Source: Nocardioides dokdonensis FR1436
GTDB lineage: Bacteria > Actinomycetota > Actinomycetes > Propionibacteriales > Nocardioidaceae
Reading direction: 5' to 3'
Length of the DNA: 64,000 bases
NCBI RefSeq assembly: GCF_001653335.1
Contig: NZ_CP015079.1
Location: 1,922,001-1,986,000, forward strand
Below are positions 16,962-25,400 of this stretch, piece after piece; position 1 is the first letter of the stretch, and the number at the start of each line of letters is the position of its first letter. The notes beneath the pieces were generated by a model that saw nothing but the letters and a program-made list of their open reading frames with translations, did no database searches and had not been told where the DNA came from. A program made the translations under genes and the position numbers.

Positions 16962-18771
16962 CCCGGACGTCGGGGTCGACCCGGCAGCCGCCGCCGCAGG
17001 TCCTGCCGAGGAGCAGGACCCGCGGCCGGCTGGGAAGCAGGGCCGCGGCCTGCTCGGGCACACCGTGCGCGGCGCGGTCGTGCTCACCGTCCTCGCGGTC
17101 TGGCTCGGCGGGTCGCTGCTCGCGACCGGCTTCCTCTTCCTCAGCAGCGAGCGCGAGGTCAGCCTGGCCAGCCACGACTCGGTGGTCCGCCCGACCCTGA
17201 GCGGGCAGGTCGAGCTGCGCACCGGCCCGGTGCTGCCCGACCTGCGGATCTCCGCCCGCCCCCCGCTCGGCCTCCCGATCGGCATCTCGGTGCAGCTGGG
17301 CAAGACCGAGGCGGCCAGCACCGGCGAGCTGGCCCAGCGCTACGCCCTCATCGCCTCCGCCCCCGAGGGACCCGAGGCCAAGCTCCGCTCGGCGATCGTG
17401 GACATGGCCCTCGACGCGCTGCTGCGCGGGCTGGTGATCGGCGCCGTGCCGGTGCTGGTGTGGGTGCTGCTGGGCCAGCGCCGACGACGCGAGCTGCTGC
17501 GCCGCCTGCCCACCCCGTACGGCGCGCTCGTGGCGCTGCTCGTCCTGGCGATGGCGCTCGGGCTCTGGCAGCCCTGGACGCCGGCCGACGACGCGGTCGC
17601 GGCCGCCGAGGACGAGCGCGAGTGGGTGCCGCTGGCCGACTTCGTCGGCCCCGGGGTGCCGCTGCCCGAGGAGGTCGAGGGCGTGGAGATCCGCGCCGAC
17701 GCGACCACGAACCAGTCGCGGCGCCTCATCGAGTCGGCGATCAACACCTACGACAAGTCCCAGACGTTCTACGCCAAGGCCGCCGAGGCGGCTGCGGACC
17801 TCGAGCTGCGCACGCCCGAGGAGGACGAGGTCGTGGTGACGATGGTCAGCGACCGCCACGACAACATCCAGATGGACGCCGTGGCCCGCGCGGTCGGCGA
17901 CACCGCCGGCGCGACCGGCGTCCTCGACGGCGGCGACGACACCTCCACGGGTGCGAGCTGGGAGGCCTTCTCGCTCGACTCGGTCTCCGCGGCGTTCGAC
18001 GACGTCTCGCGCTGGGGCGTGGCCGGCAACCACGACAACGGCACCTTCGTCGCCGACTACCTGGCCAAGCAGGGCTGGAAGATGCTGGACGGCGAGGTCG
18101 TCGAGGGCCCCGGCGGCGGCACCCTGCTCGGCGTCGCCGACCCCCGCTCCAGCGGTCTGGGCAGCTGGCGCGACGAGGGAGGGCTGAGCTTCGAGGAGGT
18201 CGGCGAGCGGCTCGCCGACGCCGCCTGCGAGGCCGACGAGCCGATCGACACGGTCCTGGTGCACGACGCCAACCTGGCCTCCGAGGCACTGCGCCGCGGC
18301 TGCGTCGAGCTGGTCGTCGGCGGTCACCTGCACGTCCAGGAGGGTCCGACCCCGGTCGTGGCCGACACCCCCGCGGAGCGCCGCGGCGACGAGGCCGATC
18401 CGGGCGCGGACACCGAGCCGCGCACCGGGTACCGCTTCACGATGGGCACCACGGGCGGGGCGGCGTACGCGATCGCGCTGGGCTCCAAGATCCGCCGCGA
18501 GGCGCAGGTGAGCCTGATCACCTACCGCGACGGGCGCCCGGTGGGGATCCAGACCGTCAACCTGCAGACCAACGGCGTCTGGGTCGTCGACGACTACATC
18601 GAGCTCGCCGAGCTGGCACCGCCCCCGGGCCAGGACCCCGACGACCCGCCCACCGACGGCCCCGCACCGGGCCCGATCGCGCCCGGCGACGGACCCGACG
18701 AGGGCCTGGACGACGGGGCGCCGGCGGACCCGGCGGGCTCGTCCCGGGCCCGCAACCCCGCCGCTCGCTGA
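16948..18771 (+). CDS. Membrane-bound metallophosphoesterase
   Basis: A 607-residue protein overlapping rlmB by 14 bp. Hydrophobic helices lie near 42-65 (GAVVLTVLAVWLGGSLLATG), 155-172 and 195-212, with an extracellular loop between the first two. The C-terminal half is a calcineurin-type phosphoesterase: SDRHDN (motif I), GVLDGGDDTST (II), WGVAGNHDNG (III), VLVHDAN and GGHLHVQ (last metal motif). The tail (560-607) is Pro/Asp/Gly-rich and probably disordered. The substrate is unknown. Confidence 0.87.
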   Translation: MPAPDPDVGVDPAAAAAGPAEEQDPRPAGKQGRGLLGHTVRGAVVLTVLAVWLGGSLLATGFLFLSSEREVSLASHDSVVRPTLSGQVELRTGPVLPDLRISARPPLGLPIGISVQLGKTEAASTGELAQRYALIASAPEGPEAKLRSAIVDMALDALLRGLVIGAVPVLVWVLLGQRRRRELLRRLPTPYGALVALLVLAMALGLWQPWTPADDAVAAAEDEREWVPLADFVGPGVPLPEEVEGVEIRADATTNQSRRLIESAINTYDKSQTFYAKAAEAAADLELRTPEEDEVVVTMVSDRHDNIQMDAVARAVGDTAGATGVLDGGDDTSTGASWEAFSLDSVSAAFDDVSRWGVAGNHDNGTFVADYLAKQGWKMLDGEVVEGPGGGTLLGVADPRSSGLGSWRDEGGLSFEEVGERLADAACEADEPIDTVLVHDANLASEALRRGCVELVVGGHLHVQEGPTPVVADTPAERRGDEADPGADTEPRTGYRFTMGTTGGAAYAIALGSKIRREAQVSLITYRDGRPVGIQTVNLQTNGVWVVDDYIELAELAPPPGQDPDDPPTDGPAPGPIAPGDGPDEGLDDGAPADPAGSSRARNPAAR

Positions 18772-18775
18772 AGCT

Positions 18776-18840
18776 GACGGGTGGCCGATGAAGCTTCATC
18801 GGCCACCCGGGAGCTTCATCGGCCGGCCGATGAAACTCTC
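18776..18840. repeat. Family B palindromic element, copy B2 (rearranged)
   Basis: Between convergent genes. A perfect 32-bp palindrome at 18778-18809 (half-site CGGGTGGCCGATGAAG) is followed by 18811-18838, a palindrome containing TTCATCGGCCGGCCGATGAA. The left palindrome joins a B-type GGCCACCC half to its own inverse, so B2 is an inverted or deleted version of B1/B3. Confidence 0.88.
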
Positions 18841-18844
18841 CCGC

Positions 18845-20392
18845 TCAGCCGCGGCGCCGGTCCCGGACCGCCTGCACCCGCTCGCGCAGCGGTCGCTTGC
18901 TGATCTGGCTGGCCCGCCCGTGCAGCGCGGTGAGCAGGGTGACGAAGAGCGTGTCCTGCTCGGTGGTGCGCTCGAAGGTGGTCAGGTTGAGCACCGGCTT
19001 CATCCGCTGGCGGGTCACCGCCTTGGCGTAGGTGAACTCGCGCAGTCCGTCGGCACCGTGGATGCGACCGAAGCCGGAGTCACCGACGCCGCCGAAGGGC
19101 AGCGAGGGGATGCCGGCGAAGGCGATCACGGAGTTGACCGAGGTCATGCCCGAGCGCAGCTGGCGCGCGATCTCGGGGCCGCGGCGTCCGGAGAAGACGG
19201 CCCCGCCCAGGCCGTACTTGCCGGCGTTGGTGCGCTCGATGGCCTCGTCCATGCAGGCCACCTTGTTGACCACGACCGTGGGGCCGAAGGTCTCCTCGGT
19301 GACGGCGAGCGAGTCCTCGGGCACGTCGACGAGCACGACGGGCTGGGCGAAGCGCTCGTCCACCGGCTCCGGGCCCCCGACCACGGCACGTCCGCCGCGG
19401 GCCAGGGCGTCGTCGACGTGACGGCGCACCACCTCGAGCTGCGACGTCATCGTCATCGGGCCGAGCTTGGCGTCGGCGTCGGTGCCGGCGTGCACGGCGC
19501 GGGCCTTCTCGGAGAGCAGAGCCACGAACTCCTCGTGGACCTTCTCGTGCACGTAGACCCGCTCGACCCCGATGCAGGTCTGCCCGGCGTTGGAGAAGGC
19601 GCCCCAGGCAGCGGCGTCGGCGGCGGCCTCGAGGTCGGCGTCCTCGTCGACGATCAGCGCGTCCTTGCCGCCGGCCTCGATGACGACCGGGGTGAGGTTC
19701 TCGGCGCAGGCGGCCATCACCTTCTTGCCGGTCCCGGTCGAGCCGGTGAAGGCCAGCTTGTCGATGTCGGCGCGGCACAGCGCCGCCCCGGTCTCGCCCC
19801 AGCCGATCACCGTCTGCAGCAGGTGCTGGTCCGGGACGACCTCGCGCAGGCTGTCGGCCAGCCAGACCCCGACGCCCGGGGTCAGCTCGCTGGGCTTGAA
19901 GACCACCGTGTTGCCGGCGCCCAGCGCGTAGGCGATGGACCCCATCGGGGTGAAGACCGGGTAGTTCCACGGGCCGATCACGCCGACCACGCCCAGCGGC
20001 CGGTACTCCACCGACGCCGAGTGGTTGGCCAGCAGCAGCCCCGAGGAGACCCGGTGGCGCCCCAGCACCTTCTCGGCCTTCGAGCCGATCCAGGCGAGGT
20101 GGTCGATGGCCAGCCCGATCTCGAGCTGGGCGTCGGCGTGCGGCTTGCCGGTCTCGGCGTGCACGACGTCGGCGAGCTGGGCCATCCGGCGGGTCAGCAC
20201 CGCCCGCCACTGGCCGAGGACCTCGGCCCGTCCGTCGAAGCCGAGGCCGGCCCACCAGCCGGCCGAGGCCCGGGCGCGGGCGACCGCGGCGTCGACCGAG
20301 GCGGTGTCGTCCACGGCGTGCACGCCCACGACGTCGCCGGTCGCCGGGTCCATCGACTCCAGCTTGTCCGGGCTCTCGGTGTGCTCGCTCAT
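18845..20392 (-). CDS. NAD(P)-dependent aldehyde dehydrogenase (succinic-semialdehyde-type)
   Basis: A 515-residue ALDH-superfamily enzyme. Cofactor and catalytic motifs: PLGVVGVIGPWNYPVF (with the catalytic Asn), FKPSELTPG, FTGSTGTGKKV, the Glu in VIEAGGKDALIV, and the nucleophile Cys in NAGQTCIGVERV. PFGGVGDSGFGR is near the C-terminus. It follows the GMC oxidoreductase gene with a 1-bp stop/start overlap (TGATG), so the pair probably oxidises an alcohol to aldehyde and then acid. The precise substrate is not visible; succinic semialdehyde is one family option. Confidence 0.9.
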   Translation of the reverse strand: MSEHTESPDKLESMDPATGDVVGVHAVDDTASVDAAVARARASAGWWAGLGFDGRAEVLGQWRAVLTRRMAQLADVVHAETGKPHADAQLEIGLAIDHLAWIGSKAEKVLGRHRVSSGLLLANHSASVEYRPLGVVGVIGPWNYPVFTPMGSIAYALGAGNTVVFKPSELTPGVGVWLADSLREVVPDQHLLQTVIGWGETGAALCRADIDKLAFTGSTGTGKKVMAACAENLTPVVIEAGGKDALIVDEDADLEAAADAAAWGAFSNAGQTCIGVERVYVHEKVHEEFVALLSEKARAVHAGTDADAKLGPMTMTSQLEVVRRHVDDALARGGRAVVGGPEPVDERFAQPVVLVDVPEDSLAVTEETFGPTVVVNKVACMDEAIERTNAGKYGLGGAVFSGRRGPEIARQLRSGMTSVNSVIAFAGIPSLPFGGVGDSGFGRIHGADGLREFTYAKAVTRQRMKPVLNLTTFERTTEQDTLFVTLLTALHGRASQISKRPLRERVQAVRDRRRG

Positions 20393-22032
20393 CAGTACGC
20401 CTTCCTCTGGTGGCCGCCGGCGGCGACGGGCGCTCGCCCGCGCAGCAGGTCCGCGGCCTTCTCGCCGATCATGATGGTGGGGGCGTTGGTGTTGCCGCGG
20501 GTGACCATCGGCATCACGCTGGCGTCGACCACGCGCAGCCCCTCGATCCCGCGGACCCGCAGCTCGGGGTCGACCACGGCCCGGTCGTCGTCACCCATCG
20601 CGCAGGTGCCCACGGGGTGGTAGAGGGTCTGGGTCTGGGCCCGCACGTGCTCGACGATCTGGGCGTCGGTGGGGTCGGCGCCGCCCCGCGTGGCCCACGC
20701 CATGGTGGGCATCCCCGGCCCGGCCACCAGGTCGGCCAGCGGGCCGGTGGCGACGGTCTCGAGCATCCGCCGCACCCCCGACGTCATCGCGTCGAGGTCG
20801 GCCTGGTCGTCGTAGTAGCCCGGGTCGATGTCGGGGTGCCAGTGCGGGTCGGTGGAGCGCAGCCGCACGGAGCCGCGGCTGGCCACGTGCACCAGGGTCG
20901 GGGCGACGGTCACCTTGCGGCTCGTGGGCTCGTGCAGCCCGTTGTCCCAGAAGCCGGTCGGGGCCACGTGCACCTGCAGGTCGGGGGCGCTCAGCCCCTC
21001 GCGGCTGCGCCAGAACCCGCCGCCCTCGCCGACGTTGGAGGTCAGCGGTCCGCGCCCGAGCAGCTTGGCCCGCGCGAAGGTGCCCAGGGTGTTGAGCTCG
21101 ACCAGGTCGGTGGTGCCGCGGGTCTCGAAGACCAGCGGCAGCGCAGGGTGGTCGTGCAGGTTCGCACCGACCATGGGCTGATCGAGCACCACGTCGACGC
21201 CGACCTCGCGCAGGTGCGCCCCGGGGCCGATGCCCGAGAGCATCAGCAGCTGCGGGCTGTTCACCGCCCCGCCGCACAGCAGCACCTCGGCGGCGGCGTA
21301 CGCCGTCTGGCTGGTGCGGCCGTGCTGGTAGCGCACGCCCACGGCGCGGCCGCCCTCGACGACCACCTTCTCGGCCAGCGCGCCGGTGCGCACGGTGAGG
21401 TTGGGCCGGCCCATCGCCGGGTCCAGGTAGCCCTGGGCGGTCGACCAGCGCCGGCCACGGTGGCAGGTGACCTGGTAGAGCCCGGCGCCCTCCTGGTCGG
21501 CGCCGTTGAAGTCGTCGTTGCGGGCCATCCCGCTGGCCACCGCCGAGTCCACCCAGGCCTGCGTCAGCTCGTGGGTGTAGCCGCGGTCCTCGACGTGCAG
21601 CGGTCCGTCCTGGCCGTGGAAGGGCCCGCCGAGGCGGCTGTTGGTCTCGGCGCGACGGAAGTAGGGCAGCACGTCGTCGTAGCCCCAGCCGTGCGCGCCG
21701 TGCTCGTCGCGCCAGGTGTCGTAGTCGAGACGGTTGCCGCGGATGTAGATCATCGCGTTCATCGACGAGCAGCCGCCGAGCGCCTTCATCCGCGGCCAGT
21801 AGGCGCGCCGACCCAGCTGCTTCTGCTCGGTGGTCTGGTAGTTCCAGTCCCACTTGGTCTTGAAGAGGTTCGGGAACGCCGCGGGGATCGTGATGTGGTC
21901 GGACTCCGCCTTCCCGCCCGCCTCGAGCAGCAGCACCGAGGTGCCCGGGTCCTCCGTCAGCCGGGCGGCCAGCACCGCCCCGGCACTCCCGGCCCCCACC
22001 ACCACGTAGTCGAAGCTCTCACGCTCGCTCAT
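20392..22032 (-). CDS. GMC-family FAD-dependent oxidoreductase (choline dehydrogenase-like)
   Basis: A 546-residue flavoprotein. The FAD-binding motif is VVVGAGSAGAVLAARL (about residues 10-25), GMC signature 1 is KALGGCSSMNAMIYIRG, signature 2 GGAVNSPQLLMLSGIGP, and the active-site His region is LYHPVGTCAMG. Such enzymes oxidise choline, polyethylene glycol or other alcohols. Start ATG 22032 has a strong GGAGG 5-9 nt upstream. The downstream aldehyde dehydrogenase, coupled by TGATG, would take the aldehyde product. Confidence 0.9.
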   Translation of the reverse strand: MSERESFDYVVVGAGSAGAVLAARLTEDPGTSVLLLEAGGKAESDHITIPAAFPNLFKTKWDWNYQTTEQKQLGRRAYWPRMKALGGCSSMNAMIYIRGNRLDYDTWRDEHGAHGWGYDDVLPYFRRAETNSRLGGPFHGQDGPLHVEDRGYTHELTQAWVDSAVASGMARNDDFNGADQEGAGLYQVTCHRGRRWSTAQGYLDPAMGRPNLTVRTGALAEKVVVEGGRAVGVRYQHGRTSQTAYAAAEVLLCGGAVNSPQLLMLSGIGPGAHLREVGVDVVLDQPMVGANLHDHPALPLVFETRGTTDLVELNTLGTFARAKLLGRGPLTSNVGEGGGFWRSREGLSAPDLQVHVAPTGFWDNGLHEPTSRKVTVAPTLVHVASRGSVRLRSTDPHWHPDIDPGYYDDQADLDAMTSGVRRMLETVATGPLADLVAGPGMPTMAWATRGGADPTDAQIVEHVRAQTQTLYHPVGTCAMGDDDRAVVDPELRVRGIEGLRVVDASVMPMVTRGNTNAPTIMIGEKAADLLRGRAPVAAGGHQRKAY

Positions 22033-22146
22033 CGGCCCTCCTCGCCAGGCGCGGGCCACCCGCGCGCACTGTCGAACGTACGGGGGCGTGGTCCGGGTCA
22101 CAACGCCCCTGGGCCCCCGGACTCACCCCAGGTGGTGCAGACGTCC

Positions 22147-22162
22147 TGTGATCCACGTCACT
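22147..22162 (+). promoter_or_regulatory. Candidate Crp/GlxR-type operator
   Basis: TGTGATCCACGTCACT matches the CRP-family half-site pair TGTGA-N6-TCACA at nine of ten positions. It is in the 196-bp gap between the divergent GMC oxidoreductase and binding-protein genes, 67 bp before GTG 22229. No other clear signal was seen in this gap. Confidence 0.4.
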
Positions 22163-22228
22163 CGGGGCGCTGCGGCTCGTTGGGAGGTCGACAGGCCGAG
22201 CCCAGCCACCCGACCAGGAGGTCGCCCC

Positions 22229-23752
22229 GTGCGTCCGTCCCTCTCCCGGCGCGGCTCCACGCGCCTGCCGGCCGCACCGACCGGCGTGCTGGCTCTCGTG
22301 CTGGCGCTCGTGCTGGCCGCCTGCGGGTCGCAGGTCGCACCCGGCGACCTGGCCGGCGGCGTCGGTGGCGCCGGCGGGTACGCCGGGTCGGGCCCGGGCG
22401 GGACGGACGCCGCCGGCTACGACGCCACGGGCCCGGACTCCTCGGGCGGCGGGTCCGTGCCGGGCACCGCCGGGTCGGTGGGCGGTGCCGCGAGCGCCGG
22501 CTCCGCAGGTGGGGTGGACTCCGGCTCCGGCGCGACCGGGGGTGGCGCCGGCGCGGGTGGCGCAGGGCCCGGAGGCGGCGGTGACGGCGGGGCGCCGGTG
22601 GCGATGGGGAGCTGTCGGGGCTTCTCGAACGGGCCGGGGATCACCGACTCGACCATCACCATCGGCAACGCCTCGGACATCTCGGGGCCGGTGCCGGGTC
22701 TCTTCGAGGCCGCCCAGGACGCCACCAAGGCCTTCGTCACCTACTTCAACGCGGCCAACCCCGACGGCATCTGCGGGCGGTCGCTGGTGCTGAGGAACTA
22801 CGACAGCCGCACCGACGCCGGGGCGGACCAGCAGGCCTACGCCGACGCGTGCGAGAACGTCTTCGCGATGGTCGGCTCCATGTCGGCCTTCGACTCCGGT
22901 GGCGCGAGCGCCGCGGAGGGCTGCGGGCTGCCCGACCTCCGCTCGACGGGCGTCACCCACGCCCGACAGGCCTGCGCCACCTGCTTCGGGGCCCAGTCCA
23001 CGATCGCGGGCGAGGTCAACAACGCCGTCGCCGACTACGCGCTGGAGAACTTCCCGGCGGCGGCGAGGTCGGCGGCCATGCTCTACGTGAACGCCGGCGC
23101 CTCCGCGGAGAACGGCCGGATCATGCCGCAGGCCATGACCAAGCGCGGCATGGTCTTCAAGTACGTCCAGGGCATCGAGGTCTCGGAGTTCAACTACGCC
23201 CCCTTCGTCCAGGCCCTGAAGGAGAAGGGCATCCGCTACGTCCAGATGATCGGCGCCGTCCCGCAGTTCGTGCGGATGGCCCAGGCGATGGAGCAGCAGG
23301 CCTACGAGCCGGACGTGTTCATGTTCGACCCCACCGCCTACAACCCCGGGCTCATCGAGCAGGGGGGCGAGGCCGTCGAGGGCGCCACCGTCTACACGAA
23401 CTTCGTCCCGTTCGAGGAGGCCGGACGCAGCGCGGAGACCCGGCTCTACCTGGACTGGCTGCAGCAGTCCAAGCCGGGCGCGGTCCCCGACTTCTTCGGG
23501 GTCTTCTCCTGGTCGGCGGCGCGTCTCTTCGTCGAGAAGATCGCCGCCCTCGGCGGCCGGGTCAGCCGCTCGGCGCTGGTCGACGCCGTGCGCAAGGTCG
23601 ACGACTGGACCGCGAACGGGCTGCACGCCCCGCAGCGGGTCGGGCCCAAGCACACGGGGGACTGCTTCCGCTTCGTCCAGGTCCGCAACGGTCGCTGGGT
23701 CCCGGTGGGCGGCTCGAAGTACCTGTGCAACGGCACCACGGCCGTCGAGTGA
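22229..23752 (+). CDS. Liv-type ABC substrate-binding lipoprotein (paralogue 1)
   Basis: A 507-residue lipoprotein: signal with TGVLALVLALVLAACGS lipobox, then a Gly/Ser/Ala-rich linker (about 35-125), then a periplasmic-binding fold of the branched-chain amino-acid (LivJ) superfamily beginning ITDSTITIGNASDISGPVPG. Paired Cys residues (CRGF, DGICG, CENVF, EGCG, ACATC, DCFRF, YLCNG) suggest disulfides. It is a close paralogue of the next gene; parts of the two genes are nearly identical in DNA. GTG 22229 has AGGAGG upstream. It precedes the transporter operon but has its own region and a terminator after it. Confidence 0.88.
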   Translation: MRPSLSRRGSTRLPAAPTGVLALVLALVLAACGSQVAPGDLAGGVGGAGGYAGSGPGGTDAAGYDATGPDSSGGGSVPGTAGSVGGAASAGSAGGVDSGSGATGGGAGAGGAGPGGGGDGGAPVAMGSCRGFSNGPGITDSTITIGNASDISGPVPGLFEAAQDATKAFVTYFNAANPDGICGRSLVLRNYDSRTDAGADQQAYADACENVFAMVGSMSAFDSGGASAAEGCGLPDLRSTGVTHARQACATCFGAQSTIAGEVNNAVADYALENFPAAARSAAMLYVNAGASAENGRIMPQAMTKRGMVFKYVQGIEVSEFNYAPFVQALKEKGIRYVQMIGAVPQFVRMAQAMEQQAYEPDVFMFDPTAYNPGLIEQGGEAVEGATVYTNFVPFEEAGRSAETRLYLDWLQQSKPGAVPDFFGVFSWSAARLFVEKIAALGGRVSRSALVDAVRKVDDWTANGLHAPQRVGPKHTGDCFRFVQVRNGRWVPVGGSKYLCNGTTAVE

Positions 23753-23787
23753 GGACGCGGGCCGCCGGGGGCGCTCCGGACCGTCCG

Positions 23788-23805
23788 CCACCCCTGCCGG
23801 GGTGG
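23788..23805 (+). terminator. Hairpin after binding-protein paralogue 1
   Basis: A 7-bp stem CCACCCC/GGGGTGG with a 4-nt loop, 35 bp after the stop codon. It separates paralogue 1 from the transporter operon. No T-tract. Confidence 0.45.
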
Positions 23806-23874
23806 GAAGCGAAGAAATGTCCGGACATCTCGATGTGCCCCCCGTCACCTTCCTGAAGCCCTATCGTTAAGAAC

Positions 23875-23888
23875 TAGTACACGTTCTA
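23875..23888. promoter_or_regulatory. KstR-like operator before the Liv-type transporter operon
   Basis: TAGTACACGTTCTA matches TnnAACnnGTTnnA, the published KstR box, at seven of eight fixed positions, within a longer AACTAG...CTAGTT inverted repeat. It overlaps TAGTTT (23887-23892), a likely -10 box, and lies 15 bp before the GTG start. Compare the exact match at 34849. The binding protein is not in the window; a related TetR-type repressor could use the same motif. Confidence 0.6.
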
Positions 23889-23903
23889 GTTTCTGGAGGC
23901 CCA

Positions 23904-25400
23904 GTGTCCGCTCGCCGACCCACTCGTGATGCCCGACGTGCCGCCTCGGCCGTCGCGGCGGGCGCGCTCTGCCTGGTCCTCGCGGCCTGCGGTTCCCAGC
24001 TCGACCCCAACGACGTCGTCACCGCGGGCGGCACGGTCGGCGGCACCACGGTGGGCGGCACCGGCGTCGTCGGTGACGACGGCACCGTGGTCGGGGGCGA
24101 CCCCGGCGCGGGTGGCGTCCCGGGGACCGACGGCTCCAGCGGCACCTCGGGCTCCTCGGGCTCCTCCGGCAGCACGGGCGGCACCGACAGCGGCGGCGGC
24201 AGCGGCAGCACCACCGACCCCGGCGGGGCCAGCTCCGCCGACGGTGGCGGCAAGGCCGCGTCCTGCGACGGCTTCAAGAACGGCCCCGGGATCACCGACT
24301 CCACGATCACCATCGGCAACGCCTCCGACATCTCCGGGCCCGTGCCCGGTCTCTTCGAGGCCGCGCAGGACGCCACGAAGGCGTACGTCGCCTTCTACAA
24401 CAAGTCCAACCCCGACGGCATCTGCGGCCGCTCGCTGGTGCTGAAGAACTACGACAGCCGCACCGACGCCGGCGCCGACCAGCAGGCCTACGCCGACGGG
24501 TGCGAGAACGTCTTCGCGATGGTCGGCTCGATGTCGGCCTTCGACTCCGGCGGCGCCAGCGCCGCCGAGGGCTGCGGCCTGCCCGACATCCGCTCCGCCT
24601 CGGTCACCAAGGCGCGCAGCGCCTGCAAGACCTGCTTCGGCGCCCAGTCGACGGTGGCCAACCAGTTCCAGAACGCCGTGCCCGACTACGTGCTGAAGAA
24701 CTTCAAGGCCGCCTCGCAGAAGGGCGCGATGCTCTACGTCAACGCGGGCGCCGCGGTCGAGAACGGCAAGCTGCAGATGCAGGCCATGACCCAGCGCGGC
24801 ATGAAGTTCGTCTACGAGCAGGCCATCGAGGTCTCCGACTTCAACTACGCGCCCTACGTCCAGCAGCTCAAGGACCGCGGCGTCGGCTACGTGCAGTTCA
24901 TCGGCGCCGCGTCGCAGGCCGTCAAGCTGGCCCAGGCCATGGAGCAGCAGAGCTACGAGCCCGACATCTACATGCTCGACCCCACGGCGTACACCAGCGA
25001 GTACCTCAGCGGCGGCGCCGCCGTCGAGGGCACCACGCTCTTCACCAACTTCGTGCCCTTCGAGGAGGCCTCCTCCAACCAGGAGACGCAGCTCTACACC
25101 TCGTGGCTGCAGCAGGTGAAGCCCGGCGCCAAGCCGACCTTCTTCGGTGCCTTCGCCTGGTCCGCCGCACGGCTCTTCGTGCAGGAGGCCACCGGCCTGG
25201 GCGGTCAGCTCAACCGGGGCACGCTCGTCGCCTCGCTCAACAAGGTGAGCGACTGGACGGCCAACGGGCTGCACTCCAAGCAGCAGGTCGGCCCCCGCCA
25301 GACCGGTGAGTGCTGGCGCTTCCTGACCGTCAAGGGCGGCAAGTTCGTGGCCCAGGGCAGCCGCAGCTACACCTGCAACGGGATCACGACGGTCCGATGA
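23904..25400 (+). CDS. Liv-type ABC substrate-binding lipoprotein (paralogue 2)
   Basis: A 498-residue lipoprotein, the first gene of the transporter operon. The signal ends in a LVLAACGS lipobox, a Gly/Ser/Thr linker covers about 30-115, and the LivJ-type binding fold begins ITDSTITIGNASDISGPVPG. Cys pattern is like paralogue 1. GTG start with GGAGG upstream. It overlaps the permease by 4 bp (ATGA). A KstR-like palindrome sits over its promoter. Substrate unknown; the regulator type suggests a sterol, bile-acid or lipid-derived compound rather than an amino acid. Confidence 0.9.
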   Translation: MSARRPTRDARRAASAVAAGALCLVLAACGSQLDPNDVVTAGGTVGGTTVGGTGVVGDDGTVVGGDPGAGGVPGTDGSSGTSGSSGSSGSTGGTDSGGGSGSTTDPGGASSADGGGKAASCDGFKNGPGITDSTITIGNASDISGPVPGLFEAAQDATKAYVAFYNKSNPDGICGRSLVLKNYDSRTDAGADQQAYADGCENVFAMVGSMSAFDSGGASAAEGCGLPDIRSASVTKARSACKTCFGAQSTVANQFQNAVPDYVLKNFKAASQKGAMLYVNAGAAVENGKLQMQAMTQRGMKFVYEQAIEVSDFNYAPYVQQLKDRGVGYVQFIGAASQAVKLAQAMEQQSYEPDIYMLDPTAYTSEYLSGGAAVEGTTLFTNFVPFEEASSNQETQLYTSWLQQVKPGAKPTFFGAFAWSAARLFVQEATGLGGQLNRGTLVASLNKVSDWTANGLHSKQQVGPRQTGECWRFLTVKGGKFVAQGSRSYTCNGITTVR

